Shown piece by piece: positions 33,861 to 42,362 of a stretch of DNA of 64,000 bases. Position 1 is the first letter of the stretch, and each line of letters opens with the position of its first letter. The stretch lies in contig SIHP01000005.1 of the NCBI GenBank assembly GCA_004762155.1, positions 62,001 to 126,000 on the forward strand, read 5' to 3'. A program made the translations under genes and the position numbers. The notes under the pieces are model-generated. The model worked only from the letters and a program-made list of their open reading frames with translations. It did not search any database and had not been told where the DNA came from. The DNA is from Flavobacteriaceae bacterium. GTDB taxonomy: Bacteria > Bacteroidota > Bacteroidia > Flavobacteriales > Flavobacteriaceae.

Positions 33861-35810
33861 ATGAAAAACCTTATACTACTCATAAGCTTATTAAGCTTAC
33901 CATTGTGCTTTTATGCGCAAAAAGAAAAATCAGTTACTCTAAATAAAACAACCAAAGAAGAATTACAATTGACTGTTTATGAAAAAGACTCCACTGCAAA
34001 TGCAGTTGTTCTTTACGAACATGCAAATGTATATGTAGACGAAAAAAACGATTATAATTTTAGAACTGATCATTACAAAAGAATTAAAATTTTTAATAAT
34101 GCTGCTACAGACCAAACCACTGTAACAATTAAGCTTTATGGCAAACGTAAGGCTGAAGCTATTAAAGCTATCACCTATAATTTACAAGGAGAGTCTATTA
34201 AAAAAACACATTTATTAGATACTCAAGTTTTCGAAAATCAAGTTTCTGAAAACTTAAAGGAAATCACATTTACATTACCTAATACCTCAAATGGTTGTGT
34301 TATAGAATATGTATACAGTTTTATTACTCCTTATTTAGAATTACAAGATTGGTATTTTCAATCTGATATACCAAAAATGAAAAGTGAATACACTTCAACA
34401 ATTCCTGGGAATTGGAGATACAGCACAAGAATTATTGGATTTAAAAAATTAGACAAACAAGATTCTTCTGTTAAAAAAGGCTGCTTTCACGTGCCTGGTG
34501 TTCGTATAGATGGAGATTGTTTAGTGAGTGAATATGGAATGAATGATATACCAGCTTTTAAAGAAGAAAAATACATGTTGGCGAAAAAGAATTTTTTATC
34601 ACGCTTAGCTTTTGAAATTATTTCTTTTACTGGAACAGATGGCAACACAAAAAAATATACTAAAAAATGGAAAGATGCCGACAAAACATTAAAAAACCTG
34701 TTTCTAGACAAACAAACTTCTAAAAAAAGTTATTTTAAAAACAAACTTCCATTAAAATTGGCCACAATTTCAGATCCTTTAGAAAAGGCAAAAGCTGCCT
34801 ATTATCACATTCAAGAAAGAATGAATTGGAATGATCGCTATTGGACTTCTAAAGATTTAAAAGTAAAAAAAGCCTACGAAGAAAAAAAAGGAAGTGTAGA
34901 TGCTATTAACTTGATACTATACAATTCGCTTAGAGCTCTAGAAATAGAAAGTTATGTTGTTGCGCTTTCTACAAGAAACAATGGTATGCCAACAAAATTA
35001 CACCCAGTTGTAGATGATTTTAATTATGTAATTGTAAAAGCAATAATTAATGGTGAAACATTCTTTTTAGATGCTTCTGATAAATTTTTGCCTTTTGGCG
35101 AAGTTCCTTTACGATGCTTAAATGGAGATGTACGTGTGCTAGATTTTAAAGAAGGAAGTTATTGGGAAGCAATAAAACCGAGATTTAAAACATCCTTAAG
35201 AACTCAGATACAATTAGAATTTAATGAAGAAAATCAACTTACTGGTTCCTTAATTGTTGCTAAAAAAGGGCACTTTGCTTTAAATGAAAGAACAGCATTA
35301 CAAGCGAAAACAAAAGATGAATTTTTAGATGAATTTGAAACTGAACATCCAAATATTGAAGTAGAAAATGTAACAACAGATGGTTTAGATAATAACGACA
35401 AATCGTTAAAAAGCATTTATAAAATTGGTTTAGATGTAACAAATACTGAGGATATTATTCGTTTTAATCCTTTTATTTACGAACGAATGAGTATCAACCC
35501 TTTTAAATTAAAAGAAAGAAATTATCCTGTTGATTTTGGGTACTCTAGGTATACTACACAAATGACAAGCATAAAAATACCTGAAGGATATACCGTAAAA
35601 TCACTACCTAAAAACACTGGTCTTTCTCTTCCATTAAAAGGAGGTAGTTATATTTTAAAAGTAAGTAACACTGGAAATAAAATAAATTTACTCTCAAGAC
35701 TTAATATCACAAAAAAAATATATACGAGCGAAGAATACTATTATTTAAAAGAATTCTTTAACCAAATTATTACCTCTCAAAAATCATTAATTGTTCTCGA
35801 AAAAAAATAA
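33861..35810 (+). CDS. DUF3857/transglutaminase-like paralogue lacking catalytic Cys and His
   Basis: A 649-residue protein with signal peptide MKNLILLISLLSLPLCFYAQ. It shares the DUF3857 and transglutaminase-like layout of its neighbours (AKAAYYHIQERMNWN; LILYNSLRALEIESYVVALSTRNNG). At the position of the catalytic cysteine block GDCKG it has GSVDAIN, and the histidine is replaced in DDFNYVIVKAI; only the aspartate (FLDASDK) remains. It is therefore probably a non-catalytic binding protein. The start is 1 nt after the preceding stop. Confidence 0.85.
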   Translation: MKNLILLISLLSLPLCFYAQKEKSVTLNKTTKEELQLTVYEKDSTANAVVLYEHANVYVDEKNDYNFRTDHYKRIKIFNNAATDQTTVTIKLYGKRKAEAIKAITYNLQGESIKKTHLLDTQVFENQVSENLKEITFTLPNTSNGCVIEYVYSFITPYLELQDWYFQSDIPKMKSEYTSTIPGNWRYSTRIIGFKKLDKQDSSVKKGCFHVPGVRIDGDCLVSEYGMNDIPAFKEEKYMLAKKNFLSRLAFEIISFTGTDGNTKKYTKKWKDADKTLKNLFLDKQTSKKSYFKNKLPLKLATISDPLEKAKAAYYHIQERMNWNDRYWTSKDLKVKKAYEEKKGSVDAINLILYNSLRALEIESYVVALSTRNNGMPTKLHPVVDDFNYVIVKAIINGETFFLDASDKFLPFGEVPLRCLNGDVRVLDFKEGSYWEAIKPRFKTSLRTQIQLEFNEENQLTGSLIVAKKGHFALNERTALQAKTKDEFLDEFETEHPNIEVENVTTDGLDNNDKSLKSIYKIGLDVTNTEDIIRFNPFIYERMSINPFKLKERNYPVDFGYSRYTTQMTSIKIPEGYTVKSLPKNTGLSLPLKGGSYILKVSNTGNKINLLSRLNITKKIYTSEEYYYLKEFFNQIITSQKSLIVLEKK

Positions 35811-35813
35811 GCT

Positions 35814-37832
35814 ATGAAAAAAACAATCACATTATTACTATTTATCATCTCATTAAATAGTTTTTCTCAAGAAATAAAATTCGGAAAAGTTTCCAAAGAA
35901 GAAATCAACGAAAAAGTTCATCCATTGGACTCCACTGCAAATGCAGCGTATTTATACAAATACAGAAGAACATACTATTCTTATAACGAAAACGAAGGTT
36001 TTATAGTGAATACAGAAGTTCATGAAAGAATAAAAATTTATACTAAAGAAGGTTTAGAGTATGCTAATAAAGCTATTTCTTACTATAAACCAGAAAAAGG
36101 AGATAGAGAGAAAGTTACTGGTATTAAAGGATATACTTTTAACTTAGATAATAATGGTAAAGTCGTAAAACAAAAACTATCAAATAAACAGGTGTTTGAT
36201 GAAAAAAAATCAAAATATAGAAGTTACAAAAAGGTGGCTATGCCAGCAGTAACAGTTGGCTCTGTAATAGATTTAAAATATGAAATAAGATCTCCTTATC
36301 ATACTAACATAGAGGATGTAGCTTTTCAACTTGCTATTCCAGTAAAGAAATATTTTACAAAAATTCAGATTCCAGAATATTACGTTTTCAGAAAAAACTC
36401 TAGAGGATACTATCATATCCAAGCTAAAGAGTCTTTTTCTAATAACTCTATTAATTCTAATCAAAAGACTAGAACTGGAGGAGTATTAACTCCTGGATCT
36501 ACAACTTTTAACACCACAAGACTTAGCTATAGGACAGTAGATAATTCTTTTAAAGCTACTAATGTACCCGCATTAAAAGACAATGAGCCTTTTGTTAGTG
36601 ATATAGACAATTACAGAGGTGGTATTTCTTATGAACTCTCTTCTATTCAGTTTCCAAACTCTATGCCCAAATATTATAACACAACTTGGGAAGATGTTAG
36701 TAAAACAATATACAAATCTTCAGGTTTTGGTGGTGAATTAAAGAAAACCAACTACTTTAAAAAAGACTTCCCAGTGGTACTTGAAAATGCAAGTACTGAT
36801 CTTGAAAAATTAACTGTTATTTTTGAATATGTAAAATCTAAAGTCAAATGGAATAGTTATCCTGGAAAATACACAGATCTTGGTGTTAAAAAAGCATACA
36901 AAGAAGGGATTGGTAATGTAGCAGATATTAATTTAATGTTAACAGCTATGTTACGTGAAGCTGGTTTAAATGCAAATCCTGTTTTAGTAAGTTCTAAAAA
37001 TAACGGAACACCTTTATTTCCTACTAAAGACGGATTCAATTATGTAATTTCTATTGTTGAGTTTTCAGACAATAGCTATATTCTTTTAGATGCTACAGAA
37101 CGTTACAGTACACCAAATGTATTACCTGTTAGAGCGTTAAACTGGAATGGCAGAAAAATTTCAAAAGATGGTAATTCTTCTTGGATAAAACTAACACCTA
37201 CTAAACCTGCTGTCTTAGATCAGAAATTATACGCTAAAATAACCCCAGAAAACACTATTGAAGGACTTCAAAAAACAACATTTAAAAATTTATATGCGTT
37301 TAACTATAGGTCTAAAAACAATAAATTAGAAGAAGATGTTGTTGTTACTAACTTAGAAGAAAAATACAACATTGAAGTTGATGAATTCAAGATATTAAAT
37401 GATGAAACTTTAGGAAAACCTGTTAGCAGAACTATTAAATTTACCAAAGATGATTTAATTGAAGAAATTAACGGCAAGTTATATATAAATCCGCTGTTAT
37501 ATTTAGCTGAAACTGAAAACCCTTTTAAATCTGAAGAAAGAAAGTTCCCTGTGGACTTTGTTACTCCTTGGCTAGATAAAAACCTTGTTAATATTACCAT
37601 TCCTGAAGGATATAAAGTAGAGTTTCTACCAGAAACATTAGCTATAGGATTACCAGACAACTTAGGCGTTTTTAAATTTATTGTAAAACAAGCTGGTAAT
37701 AAAATAAATGTTCAATCAATTACACAATTTAACAATGCACTTATTGTGCCTGAATATTATCCAACTTTAAAAAAGTTTTATGGAAGTTTAGTTGCTAAAC
37801 AAGCAGAAAAAATTATTCTTGTTAAAGAGTAA
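35814..37832 (+). CDS. DUF3857/transglutaminase-like paralogue, second inactive copy
   Basis: A 672-residue protein with signal peptide MKKTITLLLFIISLNSFSQ. It is clearly similar to the preceding protein: HPLDSTANAAYLYKYRRTYYSYNE, FEYVKSKVKWN, LMLTAMLREAGLNANPVLVSSKNNG. The cysteine block reads GNVADIN and the histidine block DGFNYVISIVEF, so the thiol-protease dyad is missing; the aspartate stays (LLDATERYS). It starts 3 nt after the previous stop and ends the operon at a strong terminator. Confidence 0.85.
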   Translation: MKKTITLLLFIISLNSFSQEIKFGKVSKEEINEKVHPLDSTANAAYLYKYRRTYYSYNENEGFIVNTEVHERIKIYTKEGLEYANKAISYYKPEKGDREKVTGIKGYTFNLDNNGKVVKQKLSNKQVFDEKKSKYRSYKKVAMPAVTVGSVIDLKYEIRSPYHTNIEDVAFQLAIPVKKYFTKIQIPEYYVFRKNSRGYYHIQAKESFSNNSINSNQKTRTGGVLTPGSTTFNTTRLSYRTVDNSFKATNVPALKDNEPFVSDIDNYRGGISYELSSIQFPNSMPKYYNTTWEDVSKTIYKSSGFGGELKKTNYFKKDFPVVLENASTDLEKLTVIFEYVKSKVKWNSYPGKYTDLGVKKAYKEGIGNVADINLMLTAMLREAGLNANPVLVSSKNNGTPLFPTKDGFNYVISIVEFSDNSYILLDATERYSTPNVLPVRALNWNGRKISKDGNSSWIKLTPTKPAVLDQKLYAKITPENTIEGLQKTTFKNLYAFNYRSKNNKLEEDVVVTNLEEKYNIEVDEFKILNDETLGKPVSRTIKFTKDDLIEEINGKLYINPLLYLAETENPFKSEERKFPVDFVTPWLDKNLVNITIPEGYKVEFLPETLAIGLPDNLGVFKFIVKQAGNKINVQSITQFNNALIVPEYYPTLKKFYGSLVAKQAEKIILVKE

Positions 37833-37847
37833 TTTTAGTTATCAAAA

Positions 37848-37883
37848 ATAAAAACACTGAGTTAAAAAACTCAGTGTTTTTTT
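37848..37883. terminator. terminator after the DUF3857 operon
   Basis: AAAACACTGAGTT / AACTCAGTGTTTTTTT, symmetric between convergent genes, touching the stop of the Lrp-type gene. Confidence 0.88.
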
Positions 37884-38340
37884 ACAACAGAACTTCTGTA
37901 GCATTTTTAACTTCACCCATTACAAACGAGCTTTGTGTACTTCCAATATGTTGTAAAGCGGTAATTTTATTTATCATAAACTCTCGGTAAGCTTCCATAT
38001 CTTTTACATATATTTTTAAAATATAATCGTAGTCACCACTCGTGTGAAAACACTCTGAAACTTCTTCTATTTTTTGGACTTCTCTTTCAAAATTAATTAC
38101 ATATTCTTTTGTATGCTGAATTAATTTAATGTGACAAAAAGCTAAAAAAGACTTATCAATTTTATGCTTATTAACCAAAGCAACATATTTATTTATAACT
38201 CCTTCCTTTTCTAACTTTTTTATACGCTCATAAACAGCAGTAACTGATAAATTTAATTGCAGCGACAATTGTTTGGTCGTTTGCTTACTATTGAGTTGTA
38301 ATAAATTAATTAGTTTTTTATCCGTTTTATCTAAATACAT
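37882..38340 (-). CDS. Lrp/AsnC-family transcriptional regulator
   Basis: A 152-residue protein with an N-terminal winged helix (DKTDKKLINLLQLNSKQTTKQLSLQLNLSVTAVYERIKKLEKEGVI) and a C-terminal RAM domain for ligand binding and oligomerisation (HTSGDYDYILKIYVKDMEAYREFM). The family senses amino acids. It is divergent from a methionine-gamma-lyase-like gene, and a 23-bp palindrome stands between the two, so it probably controls that gene and itself. Confidence 0.92.
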   Translation of the reverse strand: MYLDKTDKKLINLLQLNSKQTTKQLSLQLNLSVTAVYERIKKLEKEGVINKYVALVNKHKIDKSFLAFCHIKLIQHTKEYVINFEREVQKIEEVSECFHTSGDYDYILKIYVKDMEAYREFMINKITALQHIGSTQSSFVMGEVKNATEVLL

Positions 38341-38378
38341 TCTGAAAATATTTCTATTATTTACATGCTTATTTATAC

Positions 38379-38401
38379 TTAATAGATTTAAAATCTATTA
38401 A
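38379..38401. promoter_or_regulatory. 23-bp perfect palindrome, candidate Lrp operator
   Basis: TTAATAGATTT, a central A, and AAATCTATTAA form a perfect dyad between the divergent Lrp-type and PLP-enzyme genes, 38 nt from the regulator start. AT-rich dyads of this size suit Lrp/AsnC proteins. Confidence 0.6.
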
Positions 38402-38498
38402 ACCACTTAAATATAAACAATAAAACCACATTAATACATAATAATTGATTTTCATTCTAAAAACCTGTTATTTTGAATGTTCTAAACCATTCTAGATT

Positions 38499-39698
38499 AT
38501 GAAATTTAAACCAGCAGACAATATTCAAGACTTACAGTATTTTGGTGAATTTGGAGGAGTAAACCCTTCTATTTCAGACTCATCAACGTATACTTTCTTA
38601 GAGGCAAAAACAATGTTTGATACCTTTGAAGGAAACACAGACGGTTGTTATTTATATTCTCGTCATACCTCGCCTTCTAATTTATATTTAGGGGAAGCTT
38701 TAGCTGCTATGGAAGGAACAGAAACCGCAAATGTAGCTGGCTCTGGAATGGGAGCAATTACTGCTACAATTTTACAACTTTGTGGCGCTGGTGATCACGT
38801 AGTTTCTAGTAGAACAATTTATGGCGGAACGTATGCTTTTTTAAAAAACTTTACGCCAAGAATGAATATAAAAACATCTTTTGTTGATATTACAAAGTTA
38901 GAAGTAGTTGAAAAAGCAATTACAGAAAACACAAAAATATTGTATTGCGAATCTGTAAGTAATCCTTTATTAGAAGTTGCAGATATTGTTGGTTTAGCTG
39001 CTTTGGCTAAAAAGCATAATTTAAAATTAGTTATTGACAATACATTTTCTCCATTATCTATTTCTCCCGCACAATTAGGTGCTGATGTAGTTATACATAG
39101 TTTAACAAAATTCATCAACGGAACTTCTGATACTATGGGAGGCGTTGTTTGCGGAACAAATGAGTTTGTAAATTCTCAAAAAAGCGTAATCGATGGAGCT
39201 AGTATGTTATTAGGTGCTTCAATGGATAGTTTACGATCTTCTGCTATTTTAAAAAACATGAGAACTTTACATATTCGCATGAAACAGCATAGTAAAAATG
39301 CTGCTTTTTTAGCAGAGAAATTTGAAGCGGACGGATTAAAAACTGTTTATCCAGGATTAAAATCTCATCCTTCTCATGAAATTTTCAGTAAAATGATGAA
39401 TAAAGAATATGGCTATGGCGGAATGCTTACGATTGATGCTGGTTCTTTAACTAAGGCTAATGAGTTAATGGAATTAATGCAAGAAAAAAACTTAGGGTAT
39501 TTAGCTGTAAGTTTAGGCTTTTATAAAACTTTATTTTCTGCACCTGGAACTTCTACTTCATCAGAAATACCAGAAGAAGAACAAAAAGAAATGGGATTAA
39601 CAGATGGTTTGATTCGTTTTTCTATTGGTTTAGATAACGATATTGAACGTACCTATGAAACCATGAAATCTTGCATGTTAACTGTTGGTGTTCTTTAA
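38499..39698 (+). CDS. Cys/Met-metabolism PLP enzyme, methionine gamma-lyase-like
   Basis: A 399-residue enzyme of the cystathionine gamma-synthase/methionine gamma-lyase fold. Motifs are YSRHTSPSN (phosphate-binding Tyr and Arg), AGSGMGAITAT, LYCESVSNPLLEVADI, VIDNTFSPL and SLTKFINGTSDTMGG with the Schiff-base lysine. These enzymes cleave or exchange the gamma substituent of methionine, homocysteine or O-acyl-homoserine. The divergent Lrp-type regulator suggests amino-acid-dependent catabolic use, favouring a lyase role. Confidence 0.88.
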   Translation: MKFKPADNIQDLQYFGEFGGVNPSISDSSTYTFLEAKTMFDTFEGNTDGCYLYSRHTSPSNLYLGEALAAMEGTETANVAGSGMGAITATILQLCGAGDHVVSSRTIYGGTYAFLKNFTPRMNIKTSFVDITKLEVVEKAITENTKILYCESVSNPLLEVADIVGLAALAKKHNLKLVIDNTFSPLSISPAQLGADVVIHSLTKFINGTSDTMGGVVCGTNEFVNSQKSVIDGASMLLGASMDSLRSSAILKNMRTLHIRMKQHSKNAAFLAEKFEADGLKTVYPGLKSHPSHEIFSKMMNKEYGYGGMLTIDAGSLTKANELMELMQEKNLGYLAVSLGFYKTLFSAPGTSTSSEIPEEEQKEMGLTDGLIRFSIGLDNDIERTYETMKSCMLTVGVL

Positions 39699-39773
39699 AA
39701 TATTCAATCTAAAACTATAAAACAACAAAACTATTTTACATATTATAAAATCTGTAAAATGGTTATAAATCTT

Positions 39774-39816
39774 TATATTTGAGATAAAAACAAGTACAAT
39801 TGAATTAATTGTGCTT
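39774..39816 (+). promoter_or_regulatory. -7 element and leader hairpin of the zinc-ribbon gene
   Basis: TATATTTG at 39774-39781 matches TAnnTTTG. Just downstream AAGTACAATT (39792-39801) and AATTGTGCTT (39807-39816) form a hairpin with one G-U pair, followed by ATTTTC. It could be a weak attenuator in the leader of the gene at 39850. Confidence 0.4.
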
Positions 39817-39849
39817 ATTTTCTTGTTATACTATATTTAAGAAAATAAA

Positions 39850-40445
39850 ATGGACTTAAACGATATTAGAGAAAATTACAGAAATTTTGATGATTGGAAA
39901 ATTGAAAAAATCGCCACCGAGGAAGTAAACTCATTAAGACCAGAAGTTATTGATTTTCTTAAAGATGAAATCAGAAAAAGAAATCTGAACCTAAATTTAA
40001 TTGATAGTATCAATTCACAAACAAAGGAATTAACAGACTCTGAATTTAATGAATATTATAATCTTTTAAGGAATCATCCTTGTCCGAAATGCAACTCTAA
40101 AACACAAAAAATTAATGCAAGTATGATTGGTCAAGTTGTTAGTATACTAATAATAACAAACTATGAGAAATCACTAAGAATTGCCTGTTCAAATTGTCTT
40201 GATCAAATGCATAATAATGCAAATACAAAATCTGCTTTATTAGGTTGGTGGGCAATTCCCTGGGGACCAATACAAACAATTAGGTCATTCATTTTCAACT
40301 CTGGTATGGAAAAAATAATAGGACAGAAAAACCGAATGAAATTTTCACAAGTTTTATAGTAAATAACATCGGAATTATAGAAAACACTAAAAATGAACCA
40401 GAAAAATTAACTGAATTTATAAACCAAACAAATAACAAAGTATAA
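39850..40445 (+). pseudogene. zinc-ribbon membrane-associated protein with a single-base frameshift
   Basis: The intact frame runs 39850-40359 (169 residues): an N-terminal helical domain, CPKC and CSNC pairs forming a zinc ribbon, and a hydrophobic segment LLGWWAIPWGPIQTI. After that, frame +2 continues coherently from about 40311 to 40445 (RTEKPNEIFTSFIVNNIGIIENTKNEPEK and so on), which looks like the natural C-terminus. Adding one A in the six-A tract at 40310-40315 joins the frames cleanly. The gene is thus either disrupted or carries a homopolymer sequencing error. Function is unknown. Confidence 0.65.
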
Positions 40446-40511
40446 GAGGGCAATTAAATAACTACCTCCAGAAAAACTTATATTTAAAGCAAATAAAATT
40501 CTCCAAATAAA

Positions 40512-41099
40512 ATGAAATTACCTTTAAACTGTGATGTTGAATATATCAGCGACTTTATATCTTTAAAAGACACAAAAGAGCTTTTTATTGAGTTAAACGA
40601 AGTTATAAAAACAATAAAATTTGCTCCTAAAACAGAAGAAGGAATTAAGTATGATGTGAATTTTGAAAAAATAATGTTTTTAGATCAAAATTTAATTGAT
40701 GAAAACAGATTTCCTCAAGAACATTGGGGACCAACAAAGTTTTGGACAAACAAACTAAAAACACTTAAAGAAAAAATTGAACATTTTACAAATCAAAAAT
40801 TTGAAGTTTGTGTGCTAATCTATTATGCAGATGGGAATTCAGGAGTGGGTTTTCATTCAGACTATGTTGCTTTTGGTGATACATCAATAATTCCATCAAT
40901 AAGTTTAGGAGAAGAAAGAGAATTCAAATTTAGAGAGAAAGAAAGTAGCATTGAAACTTCAAAAATATTAGAAAATGGAAGCTTAGTAATTATGGGGGAA
41001 AATTGCCAGGAAAGATACGAACATAGTCTTCCTATAAATCCTAAATATAAGCAACCAAGAATAAATTTAACTTTTAGAAAATATGGATTTAACGATTAA
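40512..41099 (+). CDS. AlkB-like 2-oxoglutarate/Fe(II) dioxygenase
   Basis: A 195-residue protein of the DNA-repair AlkB fold, unrelated to the alkane hydroxylase at 2073. The iron ligands H-x-D appear in VGFHSDYVAFG, the distal histidine in YEHSLP, and the 2-oxoglutarate arginine in PRINLTFR. LIYYADGNSGVGFHSD is the typical AlkB-family entry. Members remove alkyl lesions from DNA or RNA or hydroxylate other substrates. It lies among small accessory genes with no obvious operon partner. Confidence 0.88.
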   Translation: MKLPLNCDVEYISDFISLKDTKELFIELNEVIKTIKFAPKTEEGIKYDVNFEKIMFLDQNLIDENRFPQEHWGPTKFWTNKLKTLKEKIEHFTNQKFEVCVLIYYADGNSGVGFHSDYVAFGDTSIIPSISLGEEREFKFREKESSIETSKILENGSLVIMGENCQERYEHSLPINPKYKQPRINLTFRKYGFND

Positions 41100-41124
41100 A
41101 ATCCACAGTACAAAACAATGAATT

Positions 41125-41580
41125 TTGAGTAAATTAAAAGAACTTATTGATAGGATTATTGAGTTTGGTACAAATGAAAAACTTGAATCAGAAAATAAAA
41201 CACTTGAAATTCAACGTCTTTTAATTGATCTTTATGCTGAATATTTAACCATAGAAACAGAATTTGACGAAACAGAATATGAAAACCCCTCATATCTAGA
41301 TCATGATGCTATTAGTGCTGTTTTAGCAGAAAACCTTCCTGATTTTGGGTGGTATCATTCAGTTTTTGAAAGTCATAAAATTGATAAAGATGCTGAATTA
41401 GTTACTGAAGATTCAATTGACGATTTAGCTGACATCATAAAAGATTTAGTTGAAGTTCAATGGCGAATGGAAAACAATAGCGAAAAAGACGGCCTTTATC
41501 ATTTTGAGTTTCTTATGAAACATCATTCCGAACAACACTTAGTAAATCTTTTAAAATACTTAAAAGATAAGAACGAATAA
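41125..41580 (+). CDS. DUF5063-like protein
   Basis: A 151-residue acidic protein. The region YHSVFESHKIDKDAELVTEDSIDDLADIIKDLVEVQWRMENNSEKDGLYHFEFLMKHHSEQHLVNLL is characteristic of the DUF5063 family of unknown function. The best frame starts at a TTG (41125), unusual for this lineage. An ATG lies 7 nt upstream at 41118 in another frame; removing one T from the TTTT tract would join it in frame (MNLSKLKEL). A homopolymer error or a genuine rare start are both possible. Confidence 0.75.
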   Translation: MSKLKELIDRIIEFGTNEKLESENKTLEIQRLLIDLYAEYLTIETEFDETEYENPSYLDHDAISAVLAENLPDFGWYHSVFESHKIDKDAELVTEDSIDDLADIIKDLVEVQWRMENNSEKDGLYHFEFLMKHHSEQHLVNLLKYLKDKNE

Positions 41581-41681
41581 AATATTCTCAACAGAAAGTT
41601 ATCTAACAAAATTATTCCTTATATAATTTACACTTATTTTTTTCATGTTAAATCTAATTTTTTATAGTACGTTTTTTATTT

Positions 41682-41767
41682 CGGTCATTACGATCGAAAT
41701 GCAATGTAGAGAAGTAATCTGTTTGTATTAAGCAGATTGCTTCTTCCGTTCCTTCATCGCAATGACG
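41682..41767. repeat. long imperfect inverted repeat (flavobacterial type)
   Basis: Left arm GGTCATTACGATCGAAATGC and onward pairs with a right arm ending CATCGCAATGACG; arms are about 38 nt with AAGTAATCTG / CAGATTGCTT at the tip. Elements of this form (CATTGCGA ... GCAATCTG) recur between genes in flavobacterial genomes. No coding content. Confidence 0.75.
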
Positions 41768-41792
41768 TAAATAATAATTTCACACAAAATAT

Positions 41793-42350
41793 TTATATAA
41801 AAATCGTATTACACGTTACATAATCAATATAAAAATAATCGCATAAACTTGGATCTGTAGAATAGGTCTTATTTTTCATCAAGTCTTCTATTTGATTAAA
41901 ATCATGATCTTTAAAAAAAGGATTATTAAATACGTGATGTATATCAAATCCTAAAAAATCTAATTCACCTACTAAGTGAACACATTTATATTGGTTTGTG
42001 AGTTTTTGTTTTATTATGATGTAGTTACAAATACTATTAAACAAAGAAGCATATCCTATACAATTTGCTTTTTCTTCTTTTAAAACGGCATTTGAATTTC
42101 CTGAAACTTTAGCAAAAGTAAAACTTAATACATCAGAAGTTATTTTATTACTCAACTCAATAACTTCTTCTATAGTTCGTTTTTTTTCTTTAATTTCTAT
42201 GTCAATCCGTTTTATTAATTCTTTATTCGTTAACACAACAGTTTCTCTAACAGCAGTTTTTTTATAAGTAATAAAAAATCGATAAATACTTCCTCTGAAA
42301 AAAAACAACAACATTACTAAAACAACTAGAAAACGAACTTTATTTTTCAA
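41793..42350 (-). CDS. membrane-anchored transglutaminase-like protein, hypothetical
   Basis: A 185-residue protein with an N-terminal membrane helix (residues about 5-19). The block KANCIGYASLFNSICNYI resembles the nucleophile helix of transglutaminase-like cysteine proteases; HHVFNN may hold the histidine and YSTDPSLCDYF the aspartate. Spacing agrees with the papain-like triad, but overall similarity is not strong. It starts 13 nt after the stop of the DUF457 gene on the same strand. Confidence 0.6.
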   Translation of the reverse strand: MKNKVRFLVVLVMLLFFFRGSIYRFFITYKKTAVRETVVLTNKELIKRIDIEIKEKKRTIEEVIELSNKITSDVLSFTFAKVSGNSNAVLKEEKANCIGYASLFNSICNYIIIKQKLTNQYKCVHLVGELDFLGFDIHHVFNNPFFKDHDFNQIEDLMKNKTYSTDPSLCDYFYIDYVTCNTIFI

Positions 42351-42362
42351 AACTGAAGACGT

